22,389 bases of DNA, taken from positions 1 to 22,389 of the forward strand of contig CAJUCQ010000055.1 in assembly GCA_910584905.1 (NCBI GenBank). Direction: 5' to 3'. The notes under the pieces are model-generated. The model was not told the DNA's origin and did no database searches. It saw only the letters and a list, made by a program, of their open reading frames with translations. This document shows, piece after piece, positions 6,162 through 14,201 of the stretch. The DNA comes from an uncultured Muribaculaceae bacterium (GTDB taxonomy: Bacteria; Bacteroidota; Bacteroidia; Bacteroidales; Muribaculaceae). Position numbers and translations under genes: made by a program. Position 1 is the first letter of the stretch. Each line of letters begins with the position of its first letter.

Positions 6162-6320
6162 CTATTGGTCGTTGCGCGGATTGTTGTTGAGAGTTGCCGT
6201 ACGCTCTTTCTCAAGCTTGCGGTTGACGTCATTCTCATCAGCGCGGTTCACAGCCACGCCCGGATAGCGCCCGGCATCGCGGGCCGCCGTATCCGTTTTC
6301 GTTCTTTTCTTGCAGGGCAT
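6162..6320 (-). CDS. Small hypothetical protein, 52 residues
   Basis: A short minus-strand frame encodes 52 residues starting MPCKKRTKTDTAARDAGRYP and ending ATLNNNPRNDQ. It is highly charged (many K, R, D, E), has a single Cys at position 3, and has no hydrophobic helix, signal peptide or recognised domain. It sits 31 bp after gluQ on the same strand and ends 24 bp before a strong hairpin, as expected for the last gene of the block. Position and the clean ATG-to-TAG frame support a real gene. I do not recognise the family. It may be a small cytoplasmic nucleic-acid-binding or lineage-specific protein. Confidence 0.55.
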   Translation of the reverse strand: MPCKKRTKTDTAARDAGRYPGVAVNRADENDVNRKLEKERTATLNNNPRNDQ

Positions 6321-6351
6321 AATCGTAAATTGTTATAAAGGGTTAGTTTTG

Positions 6352-7266
6352 CTATATAACAACCGAATCCCACGGAAAGTTGAGCCCATCTGCTTCAAGA
6401 AGCTCTTTGGCGCTGATGGCCTTTGGCTCCGCTGTCAGCCCGGCCCTGTACGCGGCCATACCCGTGATTTCCTCGGGCGTATATCGCCGCCGCAGCTCCT
6501 CCATGCTCATTGAACGGTCGCGTTTTGACAATCGCCGGCCCTCCTCATTCCGAAGAAGCGGCACGTGGATAAACGCCGGAGCTTCGAACCCGAGAAGCTC
6601 ATAAAGATAAAGCTGCTGTGCCGTAGAGAGCAGAAGGTCATCGCCCCTGAGCACCTCCGTAACACCCATGAGGGCGTCGTCCACAACCACAGCCAGCTGA
6701 TAGGCCCATGCCCCGTCCGCTCGTCGCAACACAAAGTCGCCGCAATAATCCGTCAGATTGATGCTCTGCGCTCCGCACACGCCGTCGGTGAAAGAAATCA
6801 CCCGGTCCGGCACAAAAAGCCTCGTGGCAACACCCTGATACTCCTCGTCGGCTGAAAACGGCGGCTTCGTCCCGGGACGGCATGTCCCGGCATAGACAAT
6901 TCGCCCGTCGCTTTGATGAGGCGCCTGCGAGGCCATGATATCCGCCCGGCGGCAACGGCATCCATACGTTAGCCCCGCCGCCCTGAGGCGTCTGAAATAC
7001 TCCTCATAAATATCTCCGCGACAGCTTTGGCAATAATGGCGGTCATCATAGCCGCCCTCGTCCCATTCAAGACCGAGCCACGCAAGATCATCCTCTATCA
7101 GACGCGCAAATTCAGGCTTCGACCTTTGCGGATCAAGGTCTTCGATGCGCAGAAGCCACGTGCCGCCCTTCCGCTTGGCCGAAAGCCACGACAGAAGCGC
7201 CGTGTAAATATTCCCGAGATGCATGCGCCCCGTCGGCGACGGCGCAAATCGTCCCTTTATCGCCAT
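6352..7266 (-). CDS. gluQ: Glutamyl-Q tRNA(Asp) synthetase
   Basis: GluQRS resembles the catalytic half of glutamyl-tRNA synthetase. It attaches glutamate to the queuosine at the wobble base of tRNA(Asp), not to a 3' end. The 304-residue length fits, since a full GltX is about 470-500 residues with an anticodon-binding domain that is absent here. The N-terminus has GRFAPSPTGRMHLGN (HIGH-type motif) and the C-terminal third has RLSKRDRS (KMSKS-type motif). Cys pairs CQSC and CRC with a nearby Tyr match the zinc site of the family. It starts 6 bp after the murF-alr stop, so the two are very likely co-transcribed. The start is fixed by the conserved N-terminal motif. Confidence 0.95.
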   Translation of the reverse strand: MAIKGRFAPSPTGRMHLGNIYTALLSWLSAKRKGGTWLLRIEDLDPQRSKPEFARLIEDDLAWLGLEWDEGGYDDRHYCQSCRGDIYEEYFRRLRAAGLTYGCRCRRADIMASQAPHQSDGRIVYAGTCRPGTKPPFSADEEYQGVATRLFVPDRVISFTDGVCGAQSINLTDYCGDFVLRRADGAWAYQLAVVVDDALMGVTEVLRGDDLLLSTAQQLYLYELLGFEAPAFIHVPLLRNEEGRRLSKRDRSMSMEELRRRYTPEEITGMAAYRAGLTAEPKAISAKELLEADGLNFPWDSVVI

Positions 7267-7272
7267 CGCCCC

Positions 7273-9606
7273 TCAATGCTTGAGATAAGTTCGGTGAACG
7301 CGAGGCGAAATCGACGTCAGAATTTCATACGGAATCGTATCAAGAACGCCCGCAAGCACCTCCACCGGCATCTCGGGACCGAATATCTCTACGCGGTCGC
7401 CGACGCGCACATCCTTCGCGTCAGTCACATCAACCATGCATAGGTCCATACATATATTCCCTATCGTCGGACATGCCGTGCCGTTCACTATAAACTTCGC
7501 ACCTCCGCGCCCGAAATGACGGTTCACCCCGTCGGCATAGCCTATCGGCACCGTTGCGATAACACTCCGTCGGCTCGTCACCCCGCGGCATCCATAGCCT
7601 ATCGGCGTGCCCGCAGGCCACTCCTTGAGCGAGATGACCGTCGACACCAGACGCGCCACGGGCTTGAGACGGCGTGCGCTCTCAAGCTCGGGAACCGGAG
7701 AGATGCCATACAGCCCTATCCCGAGACGCGCCATGTCGTAGGCCGCCTCGCTCCTTCCGTAGCGTTCTATCCCGGCAGTGTTCAAAAGATGACGCTTCAC
7801 ATCCCCGGCATAAGGAAGCGCCCCGAGGAGTTGCTCACTCATGCGGCGGTAGCTCTCAATCTGCCCCTGCGTATAATCGTCGAGGTCAAGGCAGTCAGCG
7901 GTGGCGAGGTGTGAAAAAATAGATTTAACCCTCACTCTCGGTGCCGAATTGTTCAGCACCTCGATAAGAGCCGGAAGCTGTGCTTCGGTGAAGCCCAGCC
8001 TGTGCATCCCCGTGTCAAGCTTGATATGCACCCCCACCTCGGCAAGCCCCGCGTTAGCGCCTTCGCGGACAAGACGCTCAAGTTCTTCGACCGAAAAAAC
8101 GGTCGGTTCAAGACCGTATGAAAAGAGAGCGTCGTATTTGTTCGTTATCGGATTGAGGATGATGACGGGCATCGTTATGCCCGCCTTGCGGAGAGCCACA
8201 CCTTCGTCCACCACGGCAACGGCAAGTGATGCCGCCCCTGCGCTCTGAAGGGTCTTGGCAATTTCAAGAGACCCCATCCCGTAGGCCGACGCCTTGACCA
8301 TCGCTATCACCCCCGTATCGGCGGGCAGAAGCGAACGATAATAGTTGTAATTGAATAAAAGCGCGTCAAGGTCAACCTCAAGAGTCGTGTCATGGCGCGG
8401 ATACTCTATCAGACGGGCGATTGTCTCAGGCTTGTAGCGTGTATCGGCTTTGAGAAGTATAAGCTGATTGCTGAATGAGTCATGACTGCAGGCCTTTTCA
8501 AAAGCCTCCGTACTTTCATATGCAAACGAATCATCGCTGAGACGCATATGTCTGAAATGGCGTGTGATGTGGGGACCTATGCCTATGACGCGGTCCGCTC
8601 CGAACGCACGCAGCAACTCGCCCGTGCGGCGGTAGACCTCCTCGATTTCCGACGATGTGCTCCGGGGAGGCAGGCTGTAATCACTTATCAGCACCGTATT
8701 TCGGCGGTCGGCCGTGAAGCGCCGACGCATGAAGTCAAGCGAATCCCGCAGCGAACGGAGGTCGTGGGTGAAATGGTCGCGGATAAGCACACTGTCGCCC
8801 GCAACTTCGTCAACATCTATACGCGTGCTCACAAACGGCATCTGCTCAACCGTTCCTCCGCAAGTCCTGAACCCCGACCTCTCACTGATTTCATCGACGG
8901 CTGCGGTGGCAAGCGCCTTTATCCCGCGCACGGCTATGCCGCGAGCCGAAGGTGCGATTTCTGCGACAAGGCGCCCCACGGCCGGATCGCTGTCATCGTA
9001 GATTATAGTCTCGGCCTCCTTCAGCAGACTTATCTTCTCCCGGATTTTAGCCTCGTGGCCTCCGGGAAAAGCATCATCATGCTCGGCCGATACCGGCGTC
9101 ACAACGCCGAGCGAAGGCCTCAGAAGCGACGAATAAAAATCAGCCTGCCCCGGCCCGTCGATGCCGACCTCCGTCACGATGATTGATGCGTCTCCGTCAG
9201 CATTCTCCCAAAGACCCGCCGACACCCCGATTTGCGAATTCCAGCTCCGGGGACTCCGCTTCACGCCATATCCCTCAAGAAACAGCGTGCGGTAAATCAG
9301 CTCCTTGACTGTAGTTTTGCCGCGCGAACCGGTGACCACGATATGTGCCGCCCCTGCCGACGCAACCTTCGTGGCCGCAATGTCCCGTAGAGCGGTTAGC
9401 GTATTGTCTGCCCTCGTAAACCGGGCTCCCGGATACAAGCTCGTATCGAACCCTCGCTCGACAATAAAATTACGGACCCCCTGACGGTACAGCTCGGGGA
9501 TATAGCGATGACCGTCGGCCACCCCCGTGTGTAAGGCCACAAAGAGCGTGTGCGTTGGATCAAATACCGACCGACTGTCGGTGTGGAGATAGCGTATGTC
9601 TGACAT
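7273..9606 (-). CDS. murF-alr: Bifunctional MurF ligase / alanine racemase
   Basis: The 777-residue fusion makes and uses D-alanine for peptidoglycan. The first ~400 residues are UDP-MurNAc-tripeptide:D-Ala-D-Ala ligase, with ATP-binding TGSRGKTT (Lys97). The rest is a PLP-dependent alanine racemase, with the cofactor lysine in VKASAYG (Lys438) and the second catalytic region IGYGCRG followed by IGYADG. Such fusions are typical of Bacteroidota. The N-terminus begins almost directly at IRYLHTDSRSV, which in other MurF proteins comes after about 20-25 residues (strand, helix and a GG turn). An in-frame stop lies 8 codons upstream with no start between, so the segment is really missing. The gene is 52 bp after the GSCFA gene and 6 bp before gluQ. 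Confidence 0.96.
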   Translation of the reverse strand: MSDIRYLHTDSRSVFDPTHTLFVALHTGVADGHRYIPELYRQGVRNFIVERGFDTSLYPGARFTRADNTLTALRDIAATKVASAGAAHIVVTGSRGKTTVKELIYRTLFLEGYGVKRSPRSWNSQIGVSAGLWENADGDASIIVTEVGIDGPGQADFYSSLLRPSLGVVTPVSAEHDDAFPGGHEAKIREKISLLKEAETIIYDDSDPAVGRLVAEIAPSARGIAVRGIKALATAAVDEISERSGFRTCGGTVEQMPFVSTRIDVDEVAGDSVLIRDHFTHDLRSLRDSLDFMRRRFTADRRNTVLISDYSLPPRSTSSEIEEVYRRTGELLRAFGADRVIGIGPHITRHFRHMRLSDDSFAYESTEAFEKACSHDSFSNQLILLKADTRYKPETIARLIEYPRHDTTLEVDLDALLFNYNYYRSLLPADTGVIAMVKASAYGMGSLEIAKTLQSAGAASLAVAVVDEGVALRKAGITMPVIILNPITNKYDALFSYGLEPTVFSVEELERLVREGANAGLAEVGVHIKLDTGMHRLGFTEAQLPALIEVLNNSAPRVRVKSIFSHLATADCLDLDDYTQGQIESYRRMSEQLLGALPYAGDVKRHLLNTAGIERYGRSEAAYDMARLGIGLYGISPVPELESARRLKPVARLVSTVISLKEWPAGTPIGYGCRGVTSRRSVIATVPIGYADGVNRHFGRGGAKFIVNGTACPTIGNICMDLCMVDVTDAKDVRVGDRVEIFGPEMPVEVLAGVLDTIPYEILTSISPRVHRTYLKH

Positions 9607-9658
9607 TTCTATATCATCTGATTTGTTTCACATTGGATGGATGCGTGGCGGCGTCCGC

Positions 9659-10525
9659 TCAGCCATTGTCAAGTATCGGCCGATGTGCCGCCCGGGCCGA
9701 CGCCTTGCGGGCCGACAAAGCCTTCTTGAGCGTATCCTCGCTGAAAAAACAATTCGTAAACAGCTCGTAGACGTAATCGGCGGCCTGCTCGGTCGGATGC
9801 TTCATGTCGGATGCCGTGAAGCGGTAATCGCGCAAATCATCTATGATTGCCTCATAGGCCGGAAAATACGAACACGCCCCCGGAAAAATGCCGAGAAGAG
9901 CATCACACGCAAGATGAAGCGTCGACTTGCTCAGCGTGTTGCCGTGGAGCGTATCAGCCGTGTGACGAACGGGGCTGACCGTAAACACCGTATGAACGCC
10001 GCGTGCCGACAGGTCCCTTACTACGGGAGCGAGAACACCCACGCACTCATCCACACTCATGCGCCTGCGCGTGAAACACGTAGCCGGTAGCTTGTGGCAA
10101 TTGCCCACGACACAACCGCTTGCCTTCCACTCGAAAACAAACGCCGTTCCGAGCGTTACAAAGAACACGGCCCCCTCGGCAATACGCCTTGCCGCAGATT
10201 CGAGGGCGGAGTTTGCCGCTGAAATCACGGCTTCGCCCTCCGCGCCGCTGAACACCGTCGAAAGGGCCGTCAGGTGATACCCGCGCGGACCCTCCACAAG
10301 TTCTTCCTCGCGGAAATAGTCGAGCCTCAACGCACGGTGCAAAAACGACGCTATCGACGCCGGATTATAAAGCGCGCCCCCGGGGTTGGAAACCACGTCA
10401 AAGCCGTCGCGCCGAAGCCGTTCGGCGATATGCGTGGAAAAACACGACCCCACGAACAACGGCGCATCCGAATGACACACCTTTACGGCCGATGCCGACG
10501 TCTCGACAGGTGTCCTGAATTTCAT
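9659..10525 (-). CDS. GSCFA domain protein
   Basis: The 288-residue protein starts MKFRTPVETSASAVKVCHSD and soon shows LFVGSCFSTHIAERL, the signature that names the GSCFA family. GGALYNPASIASFL follows. Later come VFFVTLGTAFVFEWK and FTVSPVRHTADTLHGNTLSKSTLHLACDAL. The layout (GSC Ser, an S-P-V-R-H block, D-x-x-H near the C-terminus as DMKHPTEQAADY) resembles SGNH/GDSL-like hydrolases, so an esterase or acyl-hydrolase activity is plausible but unproven. No signal peptide is visible. It lies 8 bp after the PorE-like gene and just upstream of murF-alr, a position that suggests a cell-envelope role. Confidence 0.9.
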   Translation of the reverse strand: MKFRTPVETSASAVKVCHSDAPLFVGSCFSTHIAERLRRDGFDVVSNPGGALYNPASIASFLHRALRLDYFREEELVEGPRGYHLTALSTVFSGAEGEAVISAANSALESAARRIAEGAVFFVTLGTAFVFEWKASGCVVGNCHKLPATCFTRRRMSVDECVGVLAPVVRDLSARGVHTVFTVSPVRHTADTLHGNTLSKSTLHLACDALLGIFPGACSYFPAYEAIIDDLRDYRFTASDMKHPTEQAADYVYELFTNCFFSEDTLKKALSARKASARAAHRPILDNG

Positions 10526-10533
10526 ATCGGCAA

Positions 10534-12516
10534 TCAGAACATTTGATAGTCGATACTGAGCACCTGAAACTCGGTGCGGCGGTTGATTTGGTCCGCGGCT
10601 TCGCGGTCGCTCTCCTCAGGCAATTCAAGGATATAATCCTCAGTCAGCACATCCCCTTCTTTGAACTGAGGATACTCCCGCGCGAGCTTCTTGGTGATGG
10701 TCTTGGGCCGCGACTCGCCGTAGCCCTGACTCTGCAGGCGGTCCGACGCGATGCCGACGCTGATGAGATAGTCGATGACTGAGCGCGCACGTCGCGACGA
10801 AAGGTCGATGTTATATTCGTCCGACCCCTTGCGGTCAGTGTGCGAAGCCATTTCGATTGTCACATTCGGATTCTCGCGAAGTATCACCGCAAGCTCGTCA
10901 AGCGCAGCCTTGGATTCGGGCCTGAGTGTGGCCTTGTCAAAATCATAAAAAATATTGTCCACGACCACCGGCTTGTTTATCGACGCGAGGATAAAATCCA
11001 CGCCGTATTCGGCGTCTTCCTCGGCAATATCGCTCGTGAACTCCTGCCGTTGGTTCAGATAGCCCTTGGCGCCTGCCATCATCGTATAGCTTACTCCGCG
11101 GTCGAGAGGGAAGGCGAACGACCCGTCATCGCGTGCCACCTGCTTCTGATTCGACCCGTCATTGCCCACAATGCGTATCACCGCACCCGGCACAGGCTCC
11201 TCATCCTTGTCGAGAACCCACCCGCTGATCATTATCTTCAACTCGGGAAGCTCAAACGTATAAATGTGGTCATATCCGCGGTTGTCCCCACGGTTCGAGC
11301 TGAAAAATCCGCTCTCGCCCTCCCCGAAAGTTATGCCGAAATCATCGCTGGCGGAATTCACCGGCGAACCCATGTTCACCACCGTCCATCCTCCCGACGG
11401 AGTCTGCTCGGCCCGGAAAATATCAAGACCGCCGTAGCCCGGATGGCCGTCGGAAGCAAAATACAGAACCGAATCCGAGCGGAACGACGGGAACACCTCG
11501 TCGCCCGGCGTATTGATCCACTCCCCGAGATTCTCAAGCGAGCCGGCACGCTCAAGCAGATTGATGCGCCAAAGGTCGCGGCCGCCTTGTCCGCCCGGCA
11601 TGTCGCTCGAAAACACAAGCCAACGCCCGTCCGGCGAAACTGCCGGATGCCCGTAATTGGAGAGGGTGTCGGACGTAATCTCAAACTTTACAGGCGCGCT
11701 CCATTTCGCATCCGAACGCTGCGACGTGTATATCTCGACTCCCGTGTGGGCGTTCGGCTCGCGGCGGGCCTTGGTCAGATACATGGTCGAGCCGTCAGGG
11801 CTGAAGGACGTGATGCCTTCCTCGGCATCGCTGTTGAGCTCGCCCTCTACAGGCTCGGGGCGCTTCCACTGGCCCTTCTCATCCTTGCTCGAAAACCAGA
11901 TATCAGCCTTCTTCATCCCGGTGATTTCCGAACGGCGGTCGCCCGTCACCTTCTCATTGGTCGTCGTAAAATACAACTGGTCCAGACTGCGGTCAAGATA
12001 CATCGGCGCAAAATCCGACCGACGCGAATTGAAAAGCTTGGCCTGCTTTACCACATAGCGCGTCGCCCCCTTCTTGTCAAGAGCCATCAACGCCCCGGCA
12101 AGACCCGTCTGAGCCGCCTTGTCTCCCGGACGCCACGACAGATACTCCTCATAAGCGGCAACCGCCGGAGCATACTTCCCGTCGGCATGGAGCATCTGCG
12201 CAATATCAAGATAAAGGGCCGAATCTCCGTAGCCGTAGCGACGGGCATTCTGATATGCCGCCGCCGCGCGCGCAAACTGATTGAGCTCTCGGTGACACAC
12301 CGCCATTTTATAGGCCACTTCCCCGCGGAGTTCACGCTCCTCGCGCTTCGTCAGCTTGTTGTAAAGCTTGCGGTAAGTCTTCGATGCGTCAAAATACTCG
12401 CCCCGCTCAAGCTGCTCGTTGGCCGTGGCAAGCTTCGGCCCGCGGCAGGACCCGAGCCCCGTCAATATCATCACGGCGCCGAGGACGCCGGCTGTTGTGC
12501 GTAGATAAGTTTTCAT
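10534..12516 (-). CDS. porE: PorE-like OmpA-family lipoprotein
   Basis: The 660-residue protein starts with a lipoprotein signal ending LGSC, with the lipidated Cys at 24. TPR-like helices follow (about 30-150), then a PD40/WD40-like propeller (about 165-425, with PDGSTMYL, SPDGRWLVFSSD and YFASDGHPGYGGLDIF). A carboxypeptidase-regulatory-like beta domain comes next (about 428-505, ISGWVLDKDEEPVPGAVI), and last a peptidoglycan-binding OmpA domain (about 515-655, IFYDFDKATLRPES, SHTDRKGSDEYN). This order and length match PorE of the type 9 secretion system, thought to tie the outer-membrane machine to peptidoglycan. No other T9SS gene is in the window, so a general envelope anchor is the alternative. 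It follows cdaA by 30 bp and precedes the GSCFA gene by 8 bp. Confidence 0.85.
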   Translation of the reverse strand: MKTYLRTTAGVLGAVMILTGLGSCRGPKLATANEQLERGEYFDASKTYRKLYNKLTKREERELRGEVAYKMAVCHRELNQFARAAAAYQNARRYGYGDSALYLDIAQMLHADGKYAPAVAAYEEYLSWRPGDKAAQTGLAGALMALDKKGATRYVVKQAKLFNSRRSDFAPMYLDRSLDQLYFTTTNEKVTGDRRSEITGMKKADIWFSSKDEKGQWKRPEPVEGELNSDAEEGITSFSPDGSTMYLTKARREPNAHTGVEIYTSQRSDAKWSAPVKFEITSDTLSNYGHPAVSPDGRWLVFSSDMPGGQGGRDLWRINLLERAGSLENLGEWINTPGDEVFPSFRSDSVLYFASDGHPGYGGLDIFRAEQTPSGGWTVVNMGSPVNSASDDFGITFGEGESGFFSSNRGDNRGYDHIYTFELPELKIMISGWVLDKDEEPVPGAVIRIVGNDGSNQKQVARDDGSFAFPLDRGVSYTMMAGAKGYLNQRQEFTSDIAEEDAEYGVDFILASINKPVVVDNIFYDFDKATLRPESKAALDELAVILRENPNVTIEMASHTDRKGSDEYNIDLSSRRARSVIDYLISVGIASDRLQSQGYGESRPKTITKKLAREYPQFKEGDVLTEDYILELPEESDREAADQINRRTEFQVLSIDYQMF

Positions 12517-12546
12517 GTTGATTTTACAACGCTTTCACGCCGCCCT

Positions 12547-13320
12547 TTATTGCATCGAAAGTGCATTGAGCCGATTCTCAAGCTCCGTGGTGCTCAGGCG
12601 CGTGATGAGCTTGCCGCGGTGCGCCAACGAGATGTTTCCCGTCTCTTCCGAAACTACCACGGCCACGGCATCGGTCGCCTGTGCGATGCCGAGCGCCGAA
12701 CGGTGGCGAAGCCCCAGCGAACGCGGCACATCCGAGTCGTGGCTCACCGGAAGAATGCAACCTGCGGCCTCGATGCGGCCGTGGCCCACTATCATCGCAC
12801 CGTCGTGGAGCGGAGAATTCTTGAAAAATATGTTCTCGATAAGGCGCATGTTGATGTCAGCGTCAATGATGTCGCCGCTCTTGGCATAATTGTCGAGCGG
12901 CACACTCTGCTCTATCACGATGAGCGCGCCGGTCTTGCTCTTGCTCATGCTCATGCACGCATACACGATAGGCATAACCCATTTGCGGTCCTCGGCCTCA
13001 TAATCTTCTTTGTGGCGGTGAAAGAGATTGGCCAGAAAACGCCACCGGCGGTTCGAACCCAGCTCGACAAGAAACCGCTTGATCTGGTCCTGAAAAAGAA
13101 TCACAAGTATCAGGAGTCCGATACTCATAAACTTGTCGAGAATAGTGCCGATAAGCCTCATGCCGAATATTTCGGATGCAACCACCCACACGACGACAAA
13201 CGCAAGTATGCCGTAAAAAATGTTTATCGTCCCGGACTCCTTCATGAGTCGGTAGATATAATACAACAGCACTGCGAACAGTACGATGTCGAGGATGTCT
13301 TTGATTCCGAAATTCAGCAC
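12547..13320 (-). CDS. cdaA: Diadenylate cyclase CdaA
   Basis: CdaA makes the second messenger c-di-AMP from two ATP at the cytoplasmic face of the membrane. The 257-residue protein has three N-terminal transmembrane helices (about residues 8-25, 33-50 and 62-78). A short linker leads into the DAC catalytic domain, with DGA at 173-175 and RHRSA at 205-209, the residues that bind ATP and metal. Length and architecture are standard for the CdaA/DacA class. It lies 27 bp after folP, the usual Bacteroidota pair. No CdaR-like regulator is present, unlike Firmicutes operons. Its place beside envelope genes fits the known ties of c-di-AMP to turgor and cell wall control. Confidence 0.96.
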   Translation of the reverse strand: MLNFGIKDILDIVLFAVLLYYIYRLMKESGTINIFYGILAFVVVWVVASEIFGMRLIGTILDKFMSIGLLILVILFQDQIKRFLVELGSNRRWRFLANLFHRHKEDYEAEDRKWVMPIVYACMSMSKSKTGALIVIEQSVPLDNYAKSGDIIDADINMRLIENIFFKNSPLHDGAMIVGHGRIEAAGCILPVSHDSDVPRSLGLRHRSALGIAQATDAVAVVVSEETGNISLAHRGKLITRLSTTELENRLNALSMQ

Positions 13321-13347
13321 GGCGGTGGAGAGTTTGATATTGAGGAG

Positions 13348-14196
13348 TTAGGATTTCAGTTGCATGTACACGTCGACGGCCTCGCGTGCGGCCCTGACGT
13401 CGTGGACCCGCAGAATGTCGGCCCCGCGGTCGAGGGCGAGCGCGTGAAGCGCGGTCGTGGCGTTCAGCGCGTTTTCGGTCGGAATCCCGAGGGCTTTGGT
13501 CAGCATTGACTTCCGCGACACTCCCACAAGCAACGGACGCCGGAGTGTCTTGAACAATTCAAGCCCGCGCATCAGCTCCCAGTTCTGCCCCAAGGTCTTG
13601 CTGAAGCCGAATCCCGGGTCGACGATGATGTCGGCGATGCCCTCGAGTGCCGCGGCGCCTACTCGCTCCGCAAGCTCTGCAAGCGTGTCGGCAACCGCCC
13701 CGTGCGGGTATTCGCACAGCTCCGTCATCGTCTGGGGAGTCCCGCGCATGTGCATCAGGATATAAGGCACGCCCGATTCGGCCACAAGCGCGAGCATCCC
13801 AGCGTCAAGAAGACCCCCGGATATGTCGTTGACCATATCGGCGCCCCACGCCGTCACGGCCGCGCGGGCCACCTCGGCCCGGAACGTGTCGACGCTCACG
13901 GGGATGTCGTATCCGGCCTCGCCGCGAAGCAGCCTGAGCCCGCGTTCGAGCCGGTCCGACTCCTCGGCGGCACTCACCTCTGCGGCCCCGGGACGCGTTG
14001 AATAGCCTCCGATGTCGAGCATGTCGGCCCCCTCTTCCATGAGCGTGGCCACGCGGCGTCTGACGGCGTCGTCCGAGGCAAAAGCCCGCGAATCCGAAAA
14101 ATACGAATCAGGCGTGATGTTGACGATGCCCATCACCGCCGGGCGCTCGTCGTATTCGACGAGCCGCCCGCGGATGTTGAGGCTGAATGGTGTCAT
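13348..14196 (-). CDS. folP: Dihydropteroate synthase
   Basis: FolP condenses p-aminobenzoate with dihydropterin pyrophosphate to form dihydropteroate in folate synthesis; it is the target of sulfonamides. The 282-residue TIM barrel has MGIVNITPDSYFSDSR at about 22-37 (substrate loop 1), DIGGYSTRPGA in loop 2, then SVDTFR, NDISGG, and VDPGFGFSKT with its phosphate-binding Lys region. SRKS and RVHD close the protein. All expected conserved segments are visible and the length is normal. It starts 5 bp after the typA stop, so it is almost certainly co-transcribed with it. Confidence 0.97.
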   Translation of the reverse strand: MTPFSLNIRGRLVEYDERPAVMGIVNITPDSYFSDSRAFASDDAVRRRVATLMEEGADMLDIGGYSTRPGAAEVSAAEESDRLERGLRLLRGEAGYDIPVSVDTFRAEVARAAVTAWGADMVNDISGGLLDAGMLALVAESGVPYILMHMRGTPQTMTELCEYPHGAVADTLAELAERVGAAALEGIADIIVDPGFGFSKTLGQNWELMRGLELFKTLRRPLLVGVSRKSMLTKALGIPTENALNATTALHALALDRGADILRVHDVRAAREAVDVYMQLKS

Positions 14197-14201
14197 GATG
14201 C

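Noticed and set aside
10840..12504. 554-codon plus-strand frame opposite the PorE-like gene
   Set aside because: Low-information, Arg/His/Leu-rich translation without motifs, while the opposite strand encodes a full multi-domain lipoprotein.
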